This document shows, one piece after another, positions 5,500 through 13,457 of a DNA stretch of 21,519 nt. The notes under the pieces were generated by a model. It searched no databases, was not told the origin of the DNA, and worked only from the letters and a program-made list of their open reading frames with translations. Numbering within the stretch: position 1 is the first letter of the stretch; each line of letters opens with the position of its first letter. The translations under genes and the position numbers were made by a program. The DNA is from an uncultured Collinsella sp. (lineage in GTDB: Bacteria; Actinomycetota; Coriobacteriia; Coriobacteriales; Coriobacteriaceae): NCBI GenBank assembly GCA_900757205.1, contig CAAENA010000060.1:1-21519 (forward strand). Reading direction: 5' to 3'.

Positions 5500-6801
5500 A
5501 TGCAGCGACAGCTTATGAGTGAACTTATCGCTTGGAAATCAAGAGCGAATCGCAAACCCCTCTTGCTTAAGGGGGCCCGCCAGACAGGTAAGACTTGGCT
5601 TCTTAACGAATTTGCAAGCCAGCAGTATCAAAACGCCATTCGTTTTGACTTTATGCTCGAGCCGAGCGCACGCTCGCTGTTCGATGGGGACCTTGACCCC
5701 AAGCGCATCATCTCCCAGATAGAACTCCTGCGCGGCCAAACCGTAACGCCGGCAGACACGCTTGTCATCTTCGACGAGATCCAAGAGGCACCACGCGGGA
5801 TCACCTCGCTCAAGTACTTCAACGAGCTTGCACCCGAATACCACATCGTGGCAGCCGGTTCCTATATGGGCCTCGCGCTCCGACGCGAAAACGAGTCATT
5901 TCCCGTCGGTAAAATTGACCAGCTCACCATGCGTCCCATGGGGTTTGTCGAGTTCGTTCGTGCCGTCGACGGCAACCCGCTCGCCGATGCCATCCTTGCC
6001 GCAGACATGAACCTTCTAGCAAACGTTACCGAAAAGCTCGAGCACTTGCTCAAGGAATACCTTGTTGTCGGCGGTATGCCCGAAGTTGTCTCCGCTTTCG
6101 CCGAGACACGCGACTTCATCGAAGCCCGAAGACTTCAGCAGCAAATCATCGAGGCTTACGAATCCGATTTTGGCAAACATGCACCCGCCCGCATCGTCGA
6201 ACGCATGAGGTTGGTTTGGAAAACCCTTCCCGGCCAGCTTGCCAAGGAGAACAAGAAGTTTGTCTATGGCGCCCTTCGCCCCGGAGCGCGCGCACGCGAT
6301 TTTGAGGAAAGCCTCCAGTGGCTCACGGACTACGGAATCGTTCATAAGGTGCCACGTGTTTCCGCTCTAAAGGCGCCGCTCTCAAGCTACGAAGACCTCT
6401 CGGGCTTCAAACTGTTCTGCATCGATACCGGCATCCTCGGAGCGCTCTCCGGCCTCTCTCCAGCCATCGTTCTTAACGGATCCGCTGTTTTTACCGAGTT
6501 CAAAGGTTCGTTGACCGAACAATATGTCGCGCAGGAACTTTTGCTCCAGGACAAAACTCCCGCGTATTGGTCCTCTACCTCTGGCAATGCCGAAACCGAC
6601 TTTGCCATTGACCATGCGGGAACCGTGCTTCCGCTTGAGGTCAAGGCGGCAGAGAACCTTAAAGCGAAGAGCCTGAAAATAGCCTGCGAAAAATTCAAAC
6701 TCGAGCGTTGCGTGAGGAGCTCCCTGGCGGCATATAGAGACGAGAGCATGCTCGTCAATATTCCGCTTTGGGAGATTGGGCAAATCGACAAGCTGGCATA
6801 G
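5500..6801 (+). CDS. AAA+ ATPase with C-terminal DUF4143 (nuclease-like) domain, paralogue 1
   Basis: This is a 433-residue P-loop ATPase of the AAA_14/DUF4143 type. The Walker A is GARQTGKT (25-32) and the Walker B is LVIFDEIQ (88-95). A sensor-like AAGSYMGLA lies near 118-126. The middle holds the family's EYLVVGGMPEVV. The C-terminal DUF4143 part has ETDFAI...LPLEVKAA, the spacing of a PD-(D/E)XK nuclease-like core. I chose the ATG at 5500 because GGGAGG lies 4 bp upstream; in-frame codons at 5425 and 5464 lack such a site. Base composition and codons look less GC-biased than the neighbours, which suggests transfer. It is a single-gene unit bracketed by 65-bp palindromes. The physiological role of the family is not established; toxin, defence and DNA-processing roles are all conceivable. 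Confidence 0.9.
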   Translation: MQRQLMSELIAWKSRANRKPLLLKGARQTGKTWLLNEFASQQYQNAIRFDFMLEPSARSLFDGDLDPKRIISQIELLRGQTVTPADTLVIFDEIQEAPRGITSLKYFNELAPEYHIVAAGSYMGLALRRENESFPVGKIDQLTMRPMGFVEFVRAVDGNPLADAILAADMNLLANVTEKLEHLLKEYLVVGGMPEVVSAFAETRDFIEARRLQQQIIEAYESDFGKHAPARIVERMRLVWKTLPGQLAKENKKFVYGALRPGARARDFEESLQWLTDYGIVHKVPRVSALKAPLSSYEDLSGFKLFCIDTGILGALSGLSPAIVLNGSAVFTEFKGSLTEQYVAQELLLQDKTPAYWSSTSGNAETDFAIDHAGTVLPLEVKAAENLKAKSLKIACEKFKLERCVRSSLAAYRDESMLVNIPLWEIGQIDKLA

Positions 6802-6807
6802 GCGCTG

Positions 6808-6870
6808 TGGGGACGCCCCGCAAGGACTGTCCCCAGATGCCGGCAGAAAAGGAACGTCCCCAGGTGCCGG
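6808..6870. repeat. GGGGAC/GTCCCC intergenic repeat motif
   Basis: TGGGGAC (6808-6814) and GTCCCCA (6829-6835) are inverted. GTCCCCAGATGCCGG and GTCCCCAGGTGCCGG follow each other as direct repeats. A related phrase (GACTGTCCC ... GAACGTCCC) precedes hisE at 15269-15304, also next to a 65-bp palindrome. This appears to be common intergenic repeat material; no function is visible. Confidence 0.55.
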
Positions 6871-6877
6871 TTGTTGA

Positions 6878-6942
6878 GTTGCGGTGGAATAGGGACTGTT
6901 TGGTGCCCGAAAGGGCGATTTTAGTCCGTATTTCACCGCAAC
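6878..6942. repeat. 65-bp palindromic element, copy 2
   Basis: The arms are 6878-6897 (GTTGCGGTGGAATAGGGACT) and 6923-6942, with one mismatch and one G-T. A second hairpin, GCCC-GAAA-GGGC, sits in the loop (6905-6916). It lies between two convergent genes (ATPase on +, Ppx/GppA on -) and could reduce read-through, though it lacks a T run. Confidence 0.8.
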
Positions 6943-6956
6943 TTATGAGGGGATGA

Positions 6957-7958
6957 TTAAAGGGTGCTGAGAGTGGGGGTCCAGGCGATGGTGGGGGTCA
7001 CGCCGTCGAGAACCTCGTTGATGGTGGCGGCCATACCGGCGAGCAGGCTGTTCTCGCTCACGATAAGCGCCCCGTAGCCACCGGCGCGCATGAGTTCGCG
7101 AATCACCACGGCACCGGCCAAGATCACGCCCGCGCGTTTGGGCTGCACGCCTGGCAACGCGACAATGCCTGCAACATCCAGCGCAGACATGCGCTCGACA
7201 GCAGCCGAGACCTGCTCCAGCGAAAGCTCGCGCAGGTGCACAAAGCTCGAATCATACGGCTCCAGCTCGTGTACCAGCGCCACGAGCGTGGTGACGGTGC
7301 CACCCACCGCGACCAGGCGCCCAGCACGCTCAAAATTGCTCGGCAGGCCTTCAAAATAGGCGGCGAACTGCTCGCCTGCCCACGCGGCAGCGGCGGCAAG
7401 CTCACTGTCCGTTGGCGGCAGTGTCGAGAAAAACCGCTCGGTCACGCGGCGACAGCCGATGTCCAGCGAGCGCGTGCCCTCCAGCGCAAAGACGCCGCGC
7501 TCCGGTGCATAGACGCCCGTCGCGAGCTCCGTGGAGCCGCCGCCCGAATCGGCGACGATAATCCGTTCGCCGGCAAAGTCGTGCGCCACGCCAAAAAATG
7601 TCAGGCGCGCCTCGACCTCACCCGGAATCACCTGTGGCTCAAGCCCCAGATCGCGCAGGCCGTCCAGCAGCAGCGCGGCATTGGACGCATCGCGCGCGGC
7701 ACTCGTGCAGGTGGTGCAGATGCACGCGGCTCCAAAGGCACGCGCCTCATCCACAAACATCCGGCACGCAGCGAGCACGCGCTCAACGGCCGCCTCGCAA
7801 AAGCGCCCCGTCGCGTCGACGCCCTCGCCCAAATCGGTAATCTCGGTATGCTTGGACGATTCCACGATCGCCCCGGCCTCGACCTGCGCCAGCACCAGTC
7901 GCGACGACACCGTTCCCAGGTCGATCGCCGCCACCTTATATCGTTTGCAATCTGCCAT
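6957..7958 (-). CDS. Ppx/GppA-family phosphatase
   Basis: This 333-residue protein belongs to the ASKHA-fold exopolyphosphatase / guanosine pentaphosphate phosphohydrolase family. It cuts polyphosphate or pppGpp in the cytoplasm. The phosphate-binding loops are visible: AAIDLGTVSSRLVLA (10-24), ADSGGGSTELATG in the middle, and AVGGTVTTL late. The catalytic Glu is expected in the EVEAR segment (IPGEVEARLTF). In loop 1 the usual Asn of GTNS is replaced by Val. Length is typical for the short Ppx/GppA type without the C-terminal HD domain. AGGGGAG precedes the ATG at 7958, and the gene follows an FtsB-like gene after 20 bp. Whether polyphosphate or pppGpp is the substrate cannot be told. Confidence 0.9.
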   Translation of the reverse strand: MADCKRYKVAAIDLGTVSSRLVLAQVEAGAIVESSKHTEITDLGEGVDATGRFCEAAVERVLAACRMFVDEARAFGAACICTTCTSAARDASNAALLLDGLRDLGLEPQVIPGEVEARLTFFGVAHDFAGERIIVADSGGGSTELATGVYAPERGVFALEGTRSLDIGCRRVTERFFSTLPPTDSELAAAAAWAGEQFAAYFEGLPSNFERAGRLVAVGGTVTTLVALVHELEPYDSSFVHLRELSLEQVSAAVERMSALDVAGIVALPGVQPKRAGVILAGAVVIRELMRAGGYGALIVSENSLLAGMAATINEVLDGVTPTIAWTPTLSTL

Positions 7959-7978
7959 TGCGGGCTCCCCTCTGGGCG

Positions 7979-8749
7979 CTACTTGCCGCTGGACGCGACC
8001 GTCTGACCTTCGACGCCGTTAAAACCAAACAGCATGTCGAGCGTCTGAATGTACCACGGCGCGTCCTTGCCGACTTCCTCAATCTCCTTGGCCACTTCGC
8101 TGGCCTTTTTGGCGTTCGAGGACTTTTTGCTCGAAGAAGAATCCGAATCGCCGTCCAGGCCCTGCACTTCAATCCTCTTCTCGCCGGGCATCACCAGGCC
8201 CAGATCCTCGGATGCCGCATCCTTGATACCCTGCTCCGAGAGCAACTTGTCGACGCTTTTTTGCAGCTCGTCGTTGTACTGTTGGCGAATCTCGACCTGT
8301 TTGGCCAAGATATCGCTCGAGCGTTTGGCAACGTAGAGGTCGCGAACGGGAAAGTACAGGCTCACGAGCACCAGGGCGACGACAATGCCAACAAACAGCC
8401 CGCGATGGGGCCCATGGGTAAAGTCGTAGATTGCCTTGACCACCGCGTTATCGTTGGCGTAGTGCATGAAGTCCGAGCCCAAAAGGCGGTTCGAGGGCCT
8501 GGTCGACTTTTCGTGCGCCTGAGCCGATGGGCGCTGCGTACGCGAAGCATGCGTCGCGCGCGCCGAACGTGGCGGGCGGTCCGCCGACGTATTCATTTGA
8601 GCACGGGGGCGCGAGGTGTTTGTCGGACGTTGCGCGGGGCGGTCAGCACCAGTGTAGCCGGATCCACCGAGCTGCACCGTACGTGCACGACGAGACGACG
8701 GTTCGTGCGAACCGGCGGAATAATACCTGTTGTCGTAAATCTGATCCAT
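7979..8749 (-). CDS. FtsB/DivIC-like septum formation initiator protein
   Basis: This 256-residue protein has the layout of actinobacterial FtsB/DivIC: a long, basic, Ser/Arg/Pro-rich cytoplasmic N-terminus (1-113), one membrane segment (about 117-134, GLFVGIVVALVLVSLYF), and a short coiled coil (about 140-175, AKRSSDILAKQVEIRQQYND). An LGLVMPGE motif typical of the family follows. The tail is Ser/Lys-rich and ends with a hydrophobic WYIQTLDMLFG. The protein would take part in the divisome with FtsL/FtsQ at mid-cell. I chose the ATG at 8749 because AAGG lies just upstream; an extended frame runs to 8875 but lacks a site. Linkage to enolase upstream and Ppx/GppA downstream is a known actinobacterial gene order. 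Confidence 0.85.
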   Translation of the reverse strand: MDQIYDNRYYSAGSHEPSSRRARTVQLGGSGYTGADRPAQRPTNTSRPRAQMNTSADRPPRSARATHASRTQRPSAQAHEKSTRPSNRLLGSDFMHYANDNAVVKAIYDFTHGPHRGLFVGIVVALVLVSLYFPVRDLYVAKRSSDILAKQVEIRQQYNDELQKSVDKLLSEQGIKDAASEDLGLVMPGEKRIEVQGLDGDSDSSSSKKSSNAKKASEVAKEIEEVGKDAPWYIQTLDMLFGFNGVEGQTVASSGK

Positions 8750-8792
8750 GTGCGCCTTGTGCGGTTGAGGTTTGTTTGCGCTAAGTCCTTTA

Positions 8793-8798
8793 GTTATA
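8793..8798 (-). promoter_or_regulatory. Candidate -10 box for the FtsB-like/Ppx operon
   Basis: Read on the - strand this is TGCTATAAC, an extended -10-like match about 44 bp upstream of the ATG at 8749. No clear -35 box is seen. It lies after the enolase terminator, which supports a separate transcription unit. Confidence 0.4.
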
Positions 8799-8840
8799 GC
8801 ACGAGCGCCCACACCTCCTTCGCCAGCCTTTGCTCGACAT

Positions 8841-8872
8841 AAAAAAGGCGCTGAGCCACACGGCCCAGCGCC
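8841..8872 (-). terminator. Rho-independent terminator downstream of enolase
   Basis: On the - strand GGCGCTGGGCC pairs with GGCTCAGCGCC around a 4-nt loop and is followed by TTTTTT. It lies 67 bp beyond the enolase stop and separates it from the FtsB-like gene. Confidence 0.92.
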
Positions 8873-8938
8873 CAATGGCAGCCATCAGAAGTGGAGCGGA
8901 GCCGAGTCAACCCCGCCCCCCCCGCGAGCACCACTTGT

Positions 8939-10228
8939 TTAGCGAATGTTGTAGAACGCAGACCTGCCGGCGTAGCGCGCGCTGTCCTCGAGCTCGTCCT
9001 CGATGCGGATGAGCTGGTTGTACTTGGCGATGCGGTCGCTGCGGCACGGGGCGCCCGACTTGATCTGACCGGCGTTGACGCCCACGACCAGGTCGGCGAT
9101 CGTGGAGTCCTCGGTCTCGCCGGAGCGGTGGCTCACGATGCAAGCGTAGCCCGCCTCCTTGGCGGTCTCGATAGCCTCGAGCGACTCGGTGAGCGTGCCA
9201 ATCTGGTTGACCTTGACAAGGATCGCGTTGGCGGCACCCAGCTCGATGCCCTTCTTGAGGCGCTCGGTGTTGGTGACGAACAGGTCATCGCCCACCAGCT
9301 GCACCTTGTTGCCAATGCGACGGGTGAGCTCAACCCAGCCGTCCCAGTCCTCCTCGGCCATGCCGTCCTCGATGGAGATGATGGGATAGGTGTCGACGAG
9401 CTTCTCCCAGTAATCAACCATCTGGGCGCTCGTGTACTCAACACCCTCGCCCTTGAGCTCGTACATGCCGGTCTCGGCGTTGTAGAACTCGGTCGAGGCC
9501 GGATCCATGGCGTACATGAAGTCGACGCCGGGCGTAAAGCCGGCCTTCTCCACGGCCTTGGTGATGTACTCGAACGGCTCGGCGTTGGTCTTAAGGTTGG
9601 GCGCAAAGCCACCCTCGTCGCCCACGCCGCCGCCCAGGCCCGCCTCGTGCAGCACACCCTTGAGGGTATGGTAGACCTCAGCGCACCAACGCAGGCCCTC
9701 GGCAAAGCTCGGGGCACCCACCGGCATAATCATGAACTCCTGGAAGTCAACGTTATTGTCGGCATGCACGCCGCCGTTGAGGATGTTCATCATGGGCGTG
9801 GGCAGCAGGTGGGCGTTGACGCCACCCAGGTACTGATACAGCGACAGGCCCGCCGACTCGGCAGCGGCGCGGGCGACGGCCAGCGACACGCCCAGGATGG
9901 CGTTGGCGCCGAGCTTGGTCTTGTTGGGCGTACCGTCGGCGGCAATCAGTGCGGCGTCAACGGCACGCTGGTCGAAGGCATCGAGGCCCACGACGGCGTT
10001 GGCGCACTCGTTGTTGACGTGCTCGACGGCCTGCGAAACGCCCTTGCCCAGGTAGCGGCCCTTGTCGCCGTCGCGCAGCTCGCAAGCTTCGAAAGCGCCG
10101 GTCGAAGCGCCCGAAGGCACCATCGCGCGACCGAAGCTGCCGTCCTCGAGCACGACCTCGACCTCGACGGTGGGGTTGCCGCGGCTGTCGAGCACTTCAC
10201 GACCGTAGACGTCCAAAATGTCACTCAT
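8939..10228 (-). CDS. eno: Enolase (phosphopyruvate hydratase)
   Basis: This 429-residue enzyme interconverts 2-phosphoglycerate and phosphoenolpyruvate in glycolysis. The N-terminal cap has REVLDSRGNPTVEVEV and the mobile loop VPSGASTGAFEA. The barrel has GDEGGFAPN, the magnesium ligands in AMDPAS and SIEDGMAEEDWDGW and LVGDDLFVTN, the catalytic Lys in LVKVNQIGTLTE, and SHRSGETEDSTIADL. Length is the normal family size. GAGGGAG precedes the ATG at 10228. It is a single-gene unit with its own terminator. No oddity is seen; all signature residues are present. Confidence 0.98.
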   Translation of the reverse strand: MSDILDVYGREVLDSRGNPTVEVEVVLEDGSFGRAMVPSGASTGAFEACELRDGDKGRYLGKGVSQAVEHVNNECANAVVGLDAFDQRAVDAALIAADGTPNKTKLGANAILGVSLAVARAAAESAGLSLYQYLGGVNAHLLPTPMMNILNGGVHADNNVDFQEFMIMPVGAPSFAEGLRWCAEVYHTLKGVLHEAGLGGGVGDEGGFAPNLKTNAEPFEYITKAVEKAGFTPGVDFMYAMDPASTEFYNAETGMYELKGEGVEYTSAQMVDYWEKLVDTYPIISIEDGMAEEDWDGWVELTRRIGNKVQLVGDDLFVTNTERLKKGIELGAANAILVKVNQIGTLTESLEAIETAKEAGYACIVSHRSGETEDSTIADLVVGVNAGQIKSGAPCRSDRIAKYNQLIRIEDELEDSARYAGRSAFYNIR

Positions 10229-10506
10229 GTTGTCTCCCTCTCACTTGGAAACGGGTTGAATGCTTGGCGACACGGCATTGCGCCGATGTGGCGCTTTGGT
10301 TTGCAAGTTAGCCTTGTCGCACTTTTTGCATTATGCCCTAAGTTAGCCAATGGATACATATGAATTGGAGAAATCATTCTTTAGGGCCCTTGTTTTTACA
10401 CCAGGCATTCATCTCTAGAGGTCCTCTCCATTAAAATCTCCAATCCGCATTCCGTTTTTACCCGACTTGCGAATGTAAGAGCCAATAATGTGCTTCGCAT
10501 CGTGCA
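10229..10506. other. Divergent intergenic region between eno and the second ATPase
   Basis: The region must hold the enolase promoter on the - strand. The best -10 guess there is CATAAT (plus 10330-10335), about 100 bp upstream of the ATG, but no good -35 box pairs with it. AAGTTAGCC occurs at 10305 and 10340. I see no RNA gene or ORF of note in it. Confidence 0.4.
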
Positions 10507-10558
10507 AAGTTCTGGATATCGTGCAAATCTAAGGGTCTGAAGTTCTGGATATCGTGCA
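10507..10558. repeat. Direct repeats (33-bp period) upstream of the second DUF4143 ATPase
   Basis: AAGTTCTGGATATCGTGCA occurs identically at 10507-10525 and 10540-10558, 33 bp apart. A partial copy (ATCGTGCAAA) lies just before the first. The second copy ends 10 bp before the chosen ATG at 10569 and overlaps an alternative GTG start at 10554, so a protein bound here could control both transcription and translation. The period equals that of the unrelated repeats before the first ATPase. Confidence 0.75.
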
Positions 10559-10568
10559 CGAGTTAGCC

Positions 10569-11936
10569 ATGCTTAAACGAAAAGCCTATGACACACTACT
10601 AAAATGGAAGCATGAAAGCACTGGTAAAACAGCACTTCTTATTGAAGGAGCCCGCCGCGTCGGCAAGAGCACGCTTGCCCGCACGTTTGGAGAAACCGAA
10701 TACAAGTCCTGCCTTGTCATTGATTTCTTTCAAGCACCTGCCGAAGTTAAGCAATATTTTGAGGACTATCGCACTGACTTCGACTCGCTCTTCCTCTATC
10801 TCTCGGTTTTCTATAACGTCAAACTCTATGAACACGAGACGCTTATCGTCTTTGACGAGGTCCAGATGTACCCGCAAGCACGCGGACTCATCAAGTATCT
10901 CGTTGCAGACGGACGTTACGACTACATCGAAACTGGATCCCTGCTCAGCATCAAGCAAAACATTAAAGATATCGTCATCCCGTCCGAGGAAGAGTTTTTG
11001 GAACTTGAGCCCCTCGACTTTGAGGAGTTCCTCTGGGGCATGGACGAAAAGGGGCTGGCCGATCTCATTCGCATGAGCTTTAGCAAAATGAAGCCGCTCC
11101 CCGATGCCCTACATCGCAGAGCGCTCTCCCTTATGCGCGAATACATGCTCGTAGGCGGCATGCCTGAGCCGGTATCCATCTATGTTGAACAGCGCGCTTT
11201 TGCGCCCGTCGACGCATCGAAACGCCGAATCGTCCAGCTCTATCGCAACGATATCTCTCATTTTGCAACCGGTTACGAATTCAAAGTCGTCTCCGTACTC
11301 GATGGCATCCCGGGTCAACTCTCTCGGCACGAAAAGCGATTCAAGCTTTCCTCACTTGATAAAAACGCGCGCATGCGCACCTACGAAGAAGTCTTCTTTT
11401 GGCTGGCAGACGCGCGAATTGCCAATATCTGCCATGCCGCAAGCGAGCCGAGCGTGGGCCTTTCACTCAGCATGGAGCAAACAGCACTCAAGTGCTACAT
11501 GGCAGACACCGGCCTGCTTGTAACGCTTGCCTTCTCTGACAACAACGATACCGATGAAGACGTTTACAGGGCCGTGCTTCGCGGCGACATCGGATTGAAC
11601 GAAGGAATGCTTACCGAAAACTACGTTGCCCAATCTCTAAAGGCCAATGGACACGGGCTCTTCTTTTATTCCCAAAGCGGAAAGAAGGAGGGGGAGGAGC
11701 GCATGGAAATCGACTTCCTCGTTACCCGACCCTATGTCAATGCCGCCGGCAAGCCGCGCATCAGCCCCATCGAAGTTAAGTCACCACGCAGATACGGAAC
11801 CATCTCTCTCGACCGATTCCGCGCGCGCTTTAACAAGAAAATTGGGACGGCTTACGTTTTGCACCCTAAACAACTCGAGTGGGATGCCGAAGCGCAGCAG
11901 GCACATCTTCCGTTGTATATGGCTTTTTGCTTGTAG
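10569..11936 (+). CDS. AAA+ ATPase with C-terminal DUF4143 (nuclease-like) domain, paralogue 2
   Basis: This 455-residue protein has the same architecture as the gene at 5500 but is clearly diverged. The Walker A is GARRVGKS near residue 27, the Walker B is LIVFDEVQM and a sensor-like ETGSLLS follows. EYMLVGGMPEPV lies mid-protein. The C-terminal part has MEIDFLV...SPIEVKSPRRYG, matching the nuclease-like D...(E)xK core. I chose the ATG at 10569 (MLKRKAYDTLLKWK, the usual family start); a GTG at 10554 would add five residues. Neither has a strong ribosome-binding site, which is unusual. Codon use is more AT-rich than the neighbours, suggesting transfer. It stands alone, convergent with mazG. 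Confidence 0.88.
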   Translation: MLKRKAYDTLLKWKHESTGKTALLIEGARRVGKSTLARTFGETEYKSCLVIDFFQAPAEVKQYFEDYRTDFDSLFLYLSVFYNVKLYEHETLIVFDEVQMYPQARGLIKYLVADGRYDYIETGSLLSIKQNIKDIVIPSEEEFLELEPLDFEEFLWGMDEKGLADLIRMSFSKMKPLPDALHRRALSLMREYMLVGGMPEPVSIYVEQRAFAPVDASKRRIVQLYRNDISHFATGYEFKVVSVLDGIPGQLSRHEKRFKLSSLDKNARMRTYEEVFFWLADARIANICHAASEPSVGLSLSMEQTALKCYMADTGLLVTLAFSDNNDTDEDVYRAVLRGDIGLNEGMLTENYVAQSLKANGHGLFFYSQSGKKEGEERMEIDFLVTRPYVNAAGKPRISPIEVKSPRRYGTISLDRFRARFNKKIGTAYVLHPKQLEWDAEAQQAHLPLYMAFCL

Positions 11937-11977
11937 AGACCTCTCTGCGAATGGATGCCGCGAGAGACGCAGGTCTC
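11936..11977. terminator. Hairpin overlapping two convergent stop codons
   Basis: GAGACCT (11936-11942) is the reverse complement of 11971-11977. Inner arms CTCT..GCG and CGC.AGAG extend it. It covers the last base of the ATPase stop and part of the mazG stop. There is no T run, so termination in either direction is only a suggestion. Confidence 0.45.
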
Positions 11978-12836
11978 ACTCGCTTGCTTTTGCTTGGTCC
12001 CACAGGTCGTTGAGTTGAGCGGTTGAGCGGGCGGCGAGGTCATCGCCCGCCTCGCGCGCAGCAGCCTCCATCGCGGCCCAGCGGCGACGGAACTTGGCCG
12101 TGCTCGCGCGCAGGGCGCTCTCGGCATCGATGCCCTCCTTGCGCGCAACGTTGACCAGGGCAAAGAGCAGGTCGCCAAACTCCATCTCGCGCTCGGGCGA
12201 GCGGGGAGCCTCGGCCTCAAACTCAGCGCGCTCCTCGGCAACCTCGTCCCATACGTCCTGGACCGTCTCCCACTCAAAGCCCACGGCAGCCGCCTTGCGC
12301 GACACCTTCTGGGCCTGCATCAGCGCCGGCAGATGCGTGGGCACGCCGTCGAGCAGGCCCTCGGGCGCAGCCTCGCCTGCCGCCACGGCCTGGTCCTTGG
12401 CCGCCTTCTCGGCAAGCTTGACCTCGTCCCAAATCTTGAGCACCTCGTCGGAGCTCTCGGCGTCCGCATCGCCAAACACGTGCGGGTGGCGCCGGATGAG
12501 CTTGGCGTCGATATCGCACGCCACGTCGGCCAGCGTAAACTCGCCGGCGTCCGCCGCAATCTGCGCATGCAACACCACCTGCATGAGCACGTCGCCGAGC
12601 TCCTCGCGCAGATGCGCCACGTCGTCCGCCTCGATGCAATCGAGCGCCTCGTAGGCTTCCTCGATCATATTCTTGCCGATGCTCTGATGCGTCTGTTCGC
12701 GGTCCCACGGGCAGCCATCGGGCTGACGAAGACGCCAGATGGTCTGCACCAAATGCTGCAGCTCGGCCGACGCGTCGACCAGCGTGGACAGATCGCGCGA
12801 GCCCCCGGCATTTTTCTGAGCCATGTGCTCGGCCAT
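11976..12836 (-). CDS. mazG: MazG nucleoside triphosphate pyrophosphohydrolase
   Basis: This 286-residue enzyme hydrolyses NTPs and dNTPs to monophosphates and PPi, a housecleaning role. There are two MazG modules. The first has LRQPDGCPWDREQTHQS followed by the metal-binding EEAYEALDCIE and EELGDVLMQVVLHAQIA. The second has EREMEFGDLLFALVNVARKEG and ALRASTAKFRRRW. The linker between them is long and Ala-rich. I chose the ATG at 12836 because AGGAGGA lies just upstream; the longer frame to 12944 runs back into the preceding gene. It lies 2 bp after a YfcE-like gene, so the two are co-transcribed and probably coupled. Confidence 0.93.
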   Translation of the reverse strand: MAEHMAQKNAGGSRDLSTLVDASAELQHLVQTIWRLRQPDGCPWDREQTHQSIGKNMIEEAYEALDCIEADDVAHLREELGDVLMQVVLHAQIAADAGEFTLADVACDIDAKLIRRHPHVFGDADAESSDEVLKIWDEVKLAEKAAKDQAVAAGEAAPEGLLDGVPTHLPALMQAQKVSRKAAAVGFEWETVQDVWDEVAEERAEFEAEAPRSPEREMEFGDLLFALVNVARKEGIDAESALRASTAKFRRRWAAMEAAAREAGDDLAARSTAQLNDLWDQAKASE

Positions 12837-12838
12837 GG

Positions 12839-13387
12839 TTATTCCTCCTCCATGACCACGTGACGGAACGCGCCGCCCTCGTAGATGCCGTAGCTGTGCG
12901 TACCGTCCTTGGGAATGCTCACGCTGCCGGGGTTGAAGAGCCACAGGCCCGGGTGCGCGGCGCTTTCCTCGTTAACCTTGATGTGTGTGTGGCCGTAGAC
13001 GAGCGCGGAGCCCTCGGGCAGCGCGGGCGCGTGGTCGACGCTGTTGTGCATGCCGGCGCCAAAGACGTGGCCGTGTGTTAGGAACAGCTCGCGACCGGCC
13101 TCGTCGAACAGCGTGGCGTAGTCGGCCATGACGGGGAAATCGAGGACCATCTGGTCGACCTCGGCGTCGCAGTTGCCGCGCACCGCGATGATGCGGTCGG
13201 CCAGGGCGTTGAGCAGCGGAATCACACGCTTGGGGGCGTAGTCGCGCGGCAGGTCGTTGCGCGGGCCGTGGTAGAGCAGGTCACCCAGCAGAACGATGCG
13301 GTCGGGCTGCTCGGACTCGATGGCGGAGCAGAGGCGCTCGGTCCAGTATGCCGAGCCGTGGATGTCGGAGGCGATGAGGTATTTCAT
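12839..13387 (-). CDS. YfcE-like metallophosphoesterase
   Basis: This 182-residue phosphodiesterase has the calcineurin-like metal-binding motifs in order: SDIHG (D8, H10), LLGDLLYHG, RGNCD, LTHGHVF and YGHTHIK. It ends with NPGSVSIPKDG, a hallmark of the YfcE/MJ0936 type. Length is typical. GAAAGGA precedes the ATG at 13387. It sits between a LarC-type gene and mazG in a three-gene - strand series. The physiological substrate of this group is not settled; phosphodiester hydrolysis with a divalent metal is expected. Confidence 0.92.
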   Translation of the reverse strand: MKYLIASDIHGSAYWTERLCSAIESEQPDRIVLLGDLLYHGPRNDLPRDYAPKRVIPLLNALADRIIAVRGNCDAEVDQMVLDFPVMADYATLFDEAGRELFLTHGHVFGAGMHNSVDHAPALPEGSALVYGHTHIKVNEESAAHPGLWLFNPGSVSIPKDGTHSYGIYEGGAFRHVVMEEE

Positions 13388-13457
13388 GGTGGTCCTTTCG
13401 GGTGGGGTTGATGGGGCTGAATACGGGGTCCGGCGGATGTGGAGCCCACCTACCGTG

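Noticed and set aside
5030..5518. Forward frame over the tRNA-end repeats and the ATPase leader
   Set aside because: It translates the terminators and hairpins twice and runs into the ATPase gene in another frame; there is no ribosome-binding site.
8891..10363. Long forward frame opposite enolase
   Set aside because: It is antisense to an enolase with all signature motifs. Long open antisense frames are expected in GC-rich genes.
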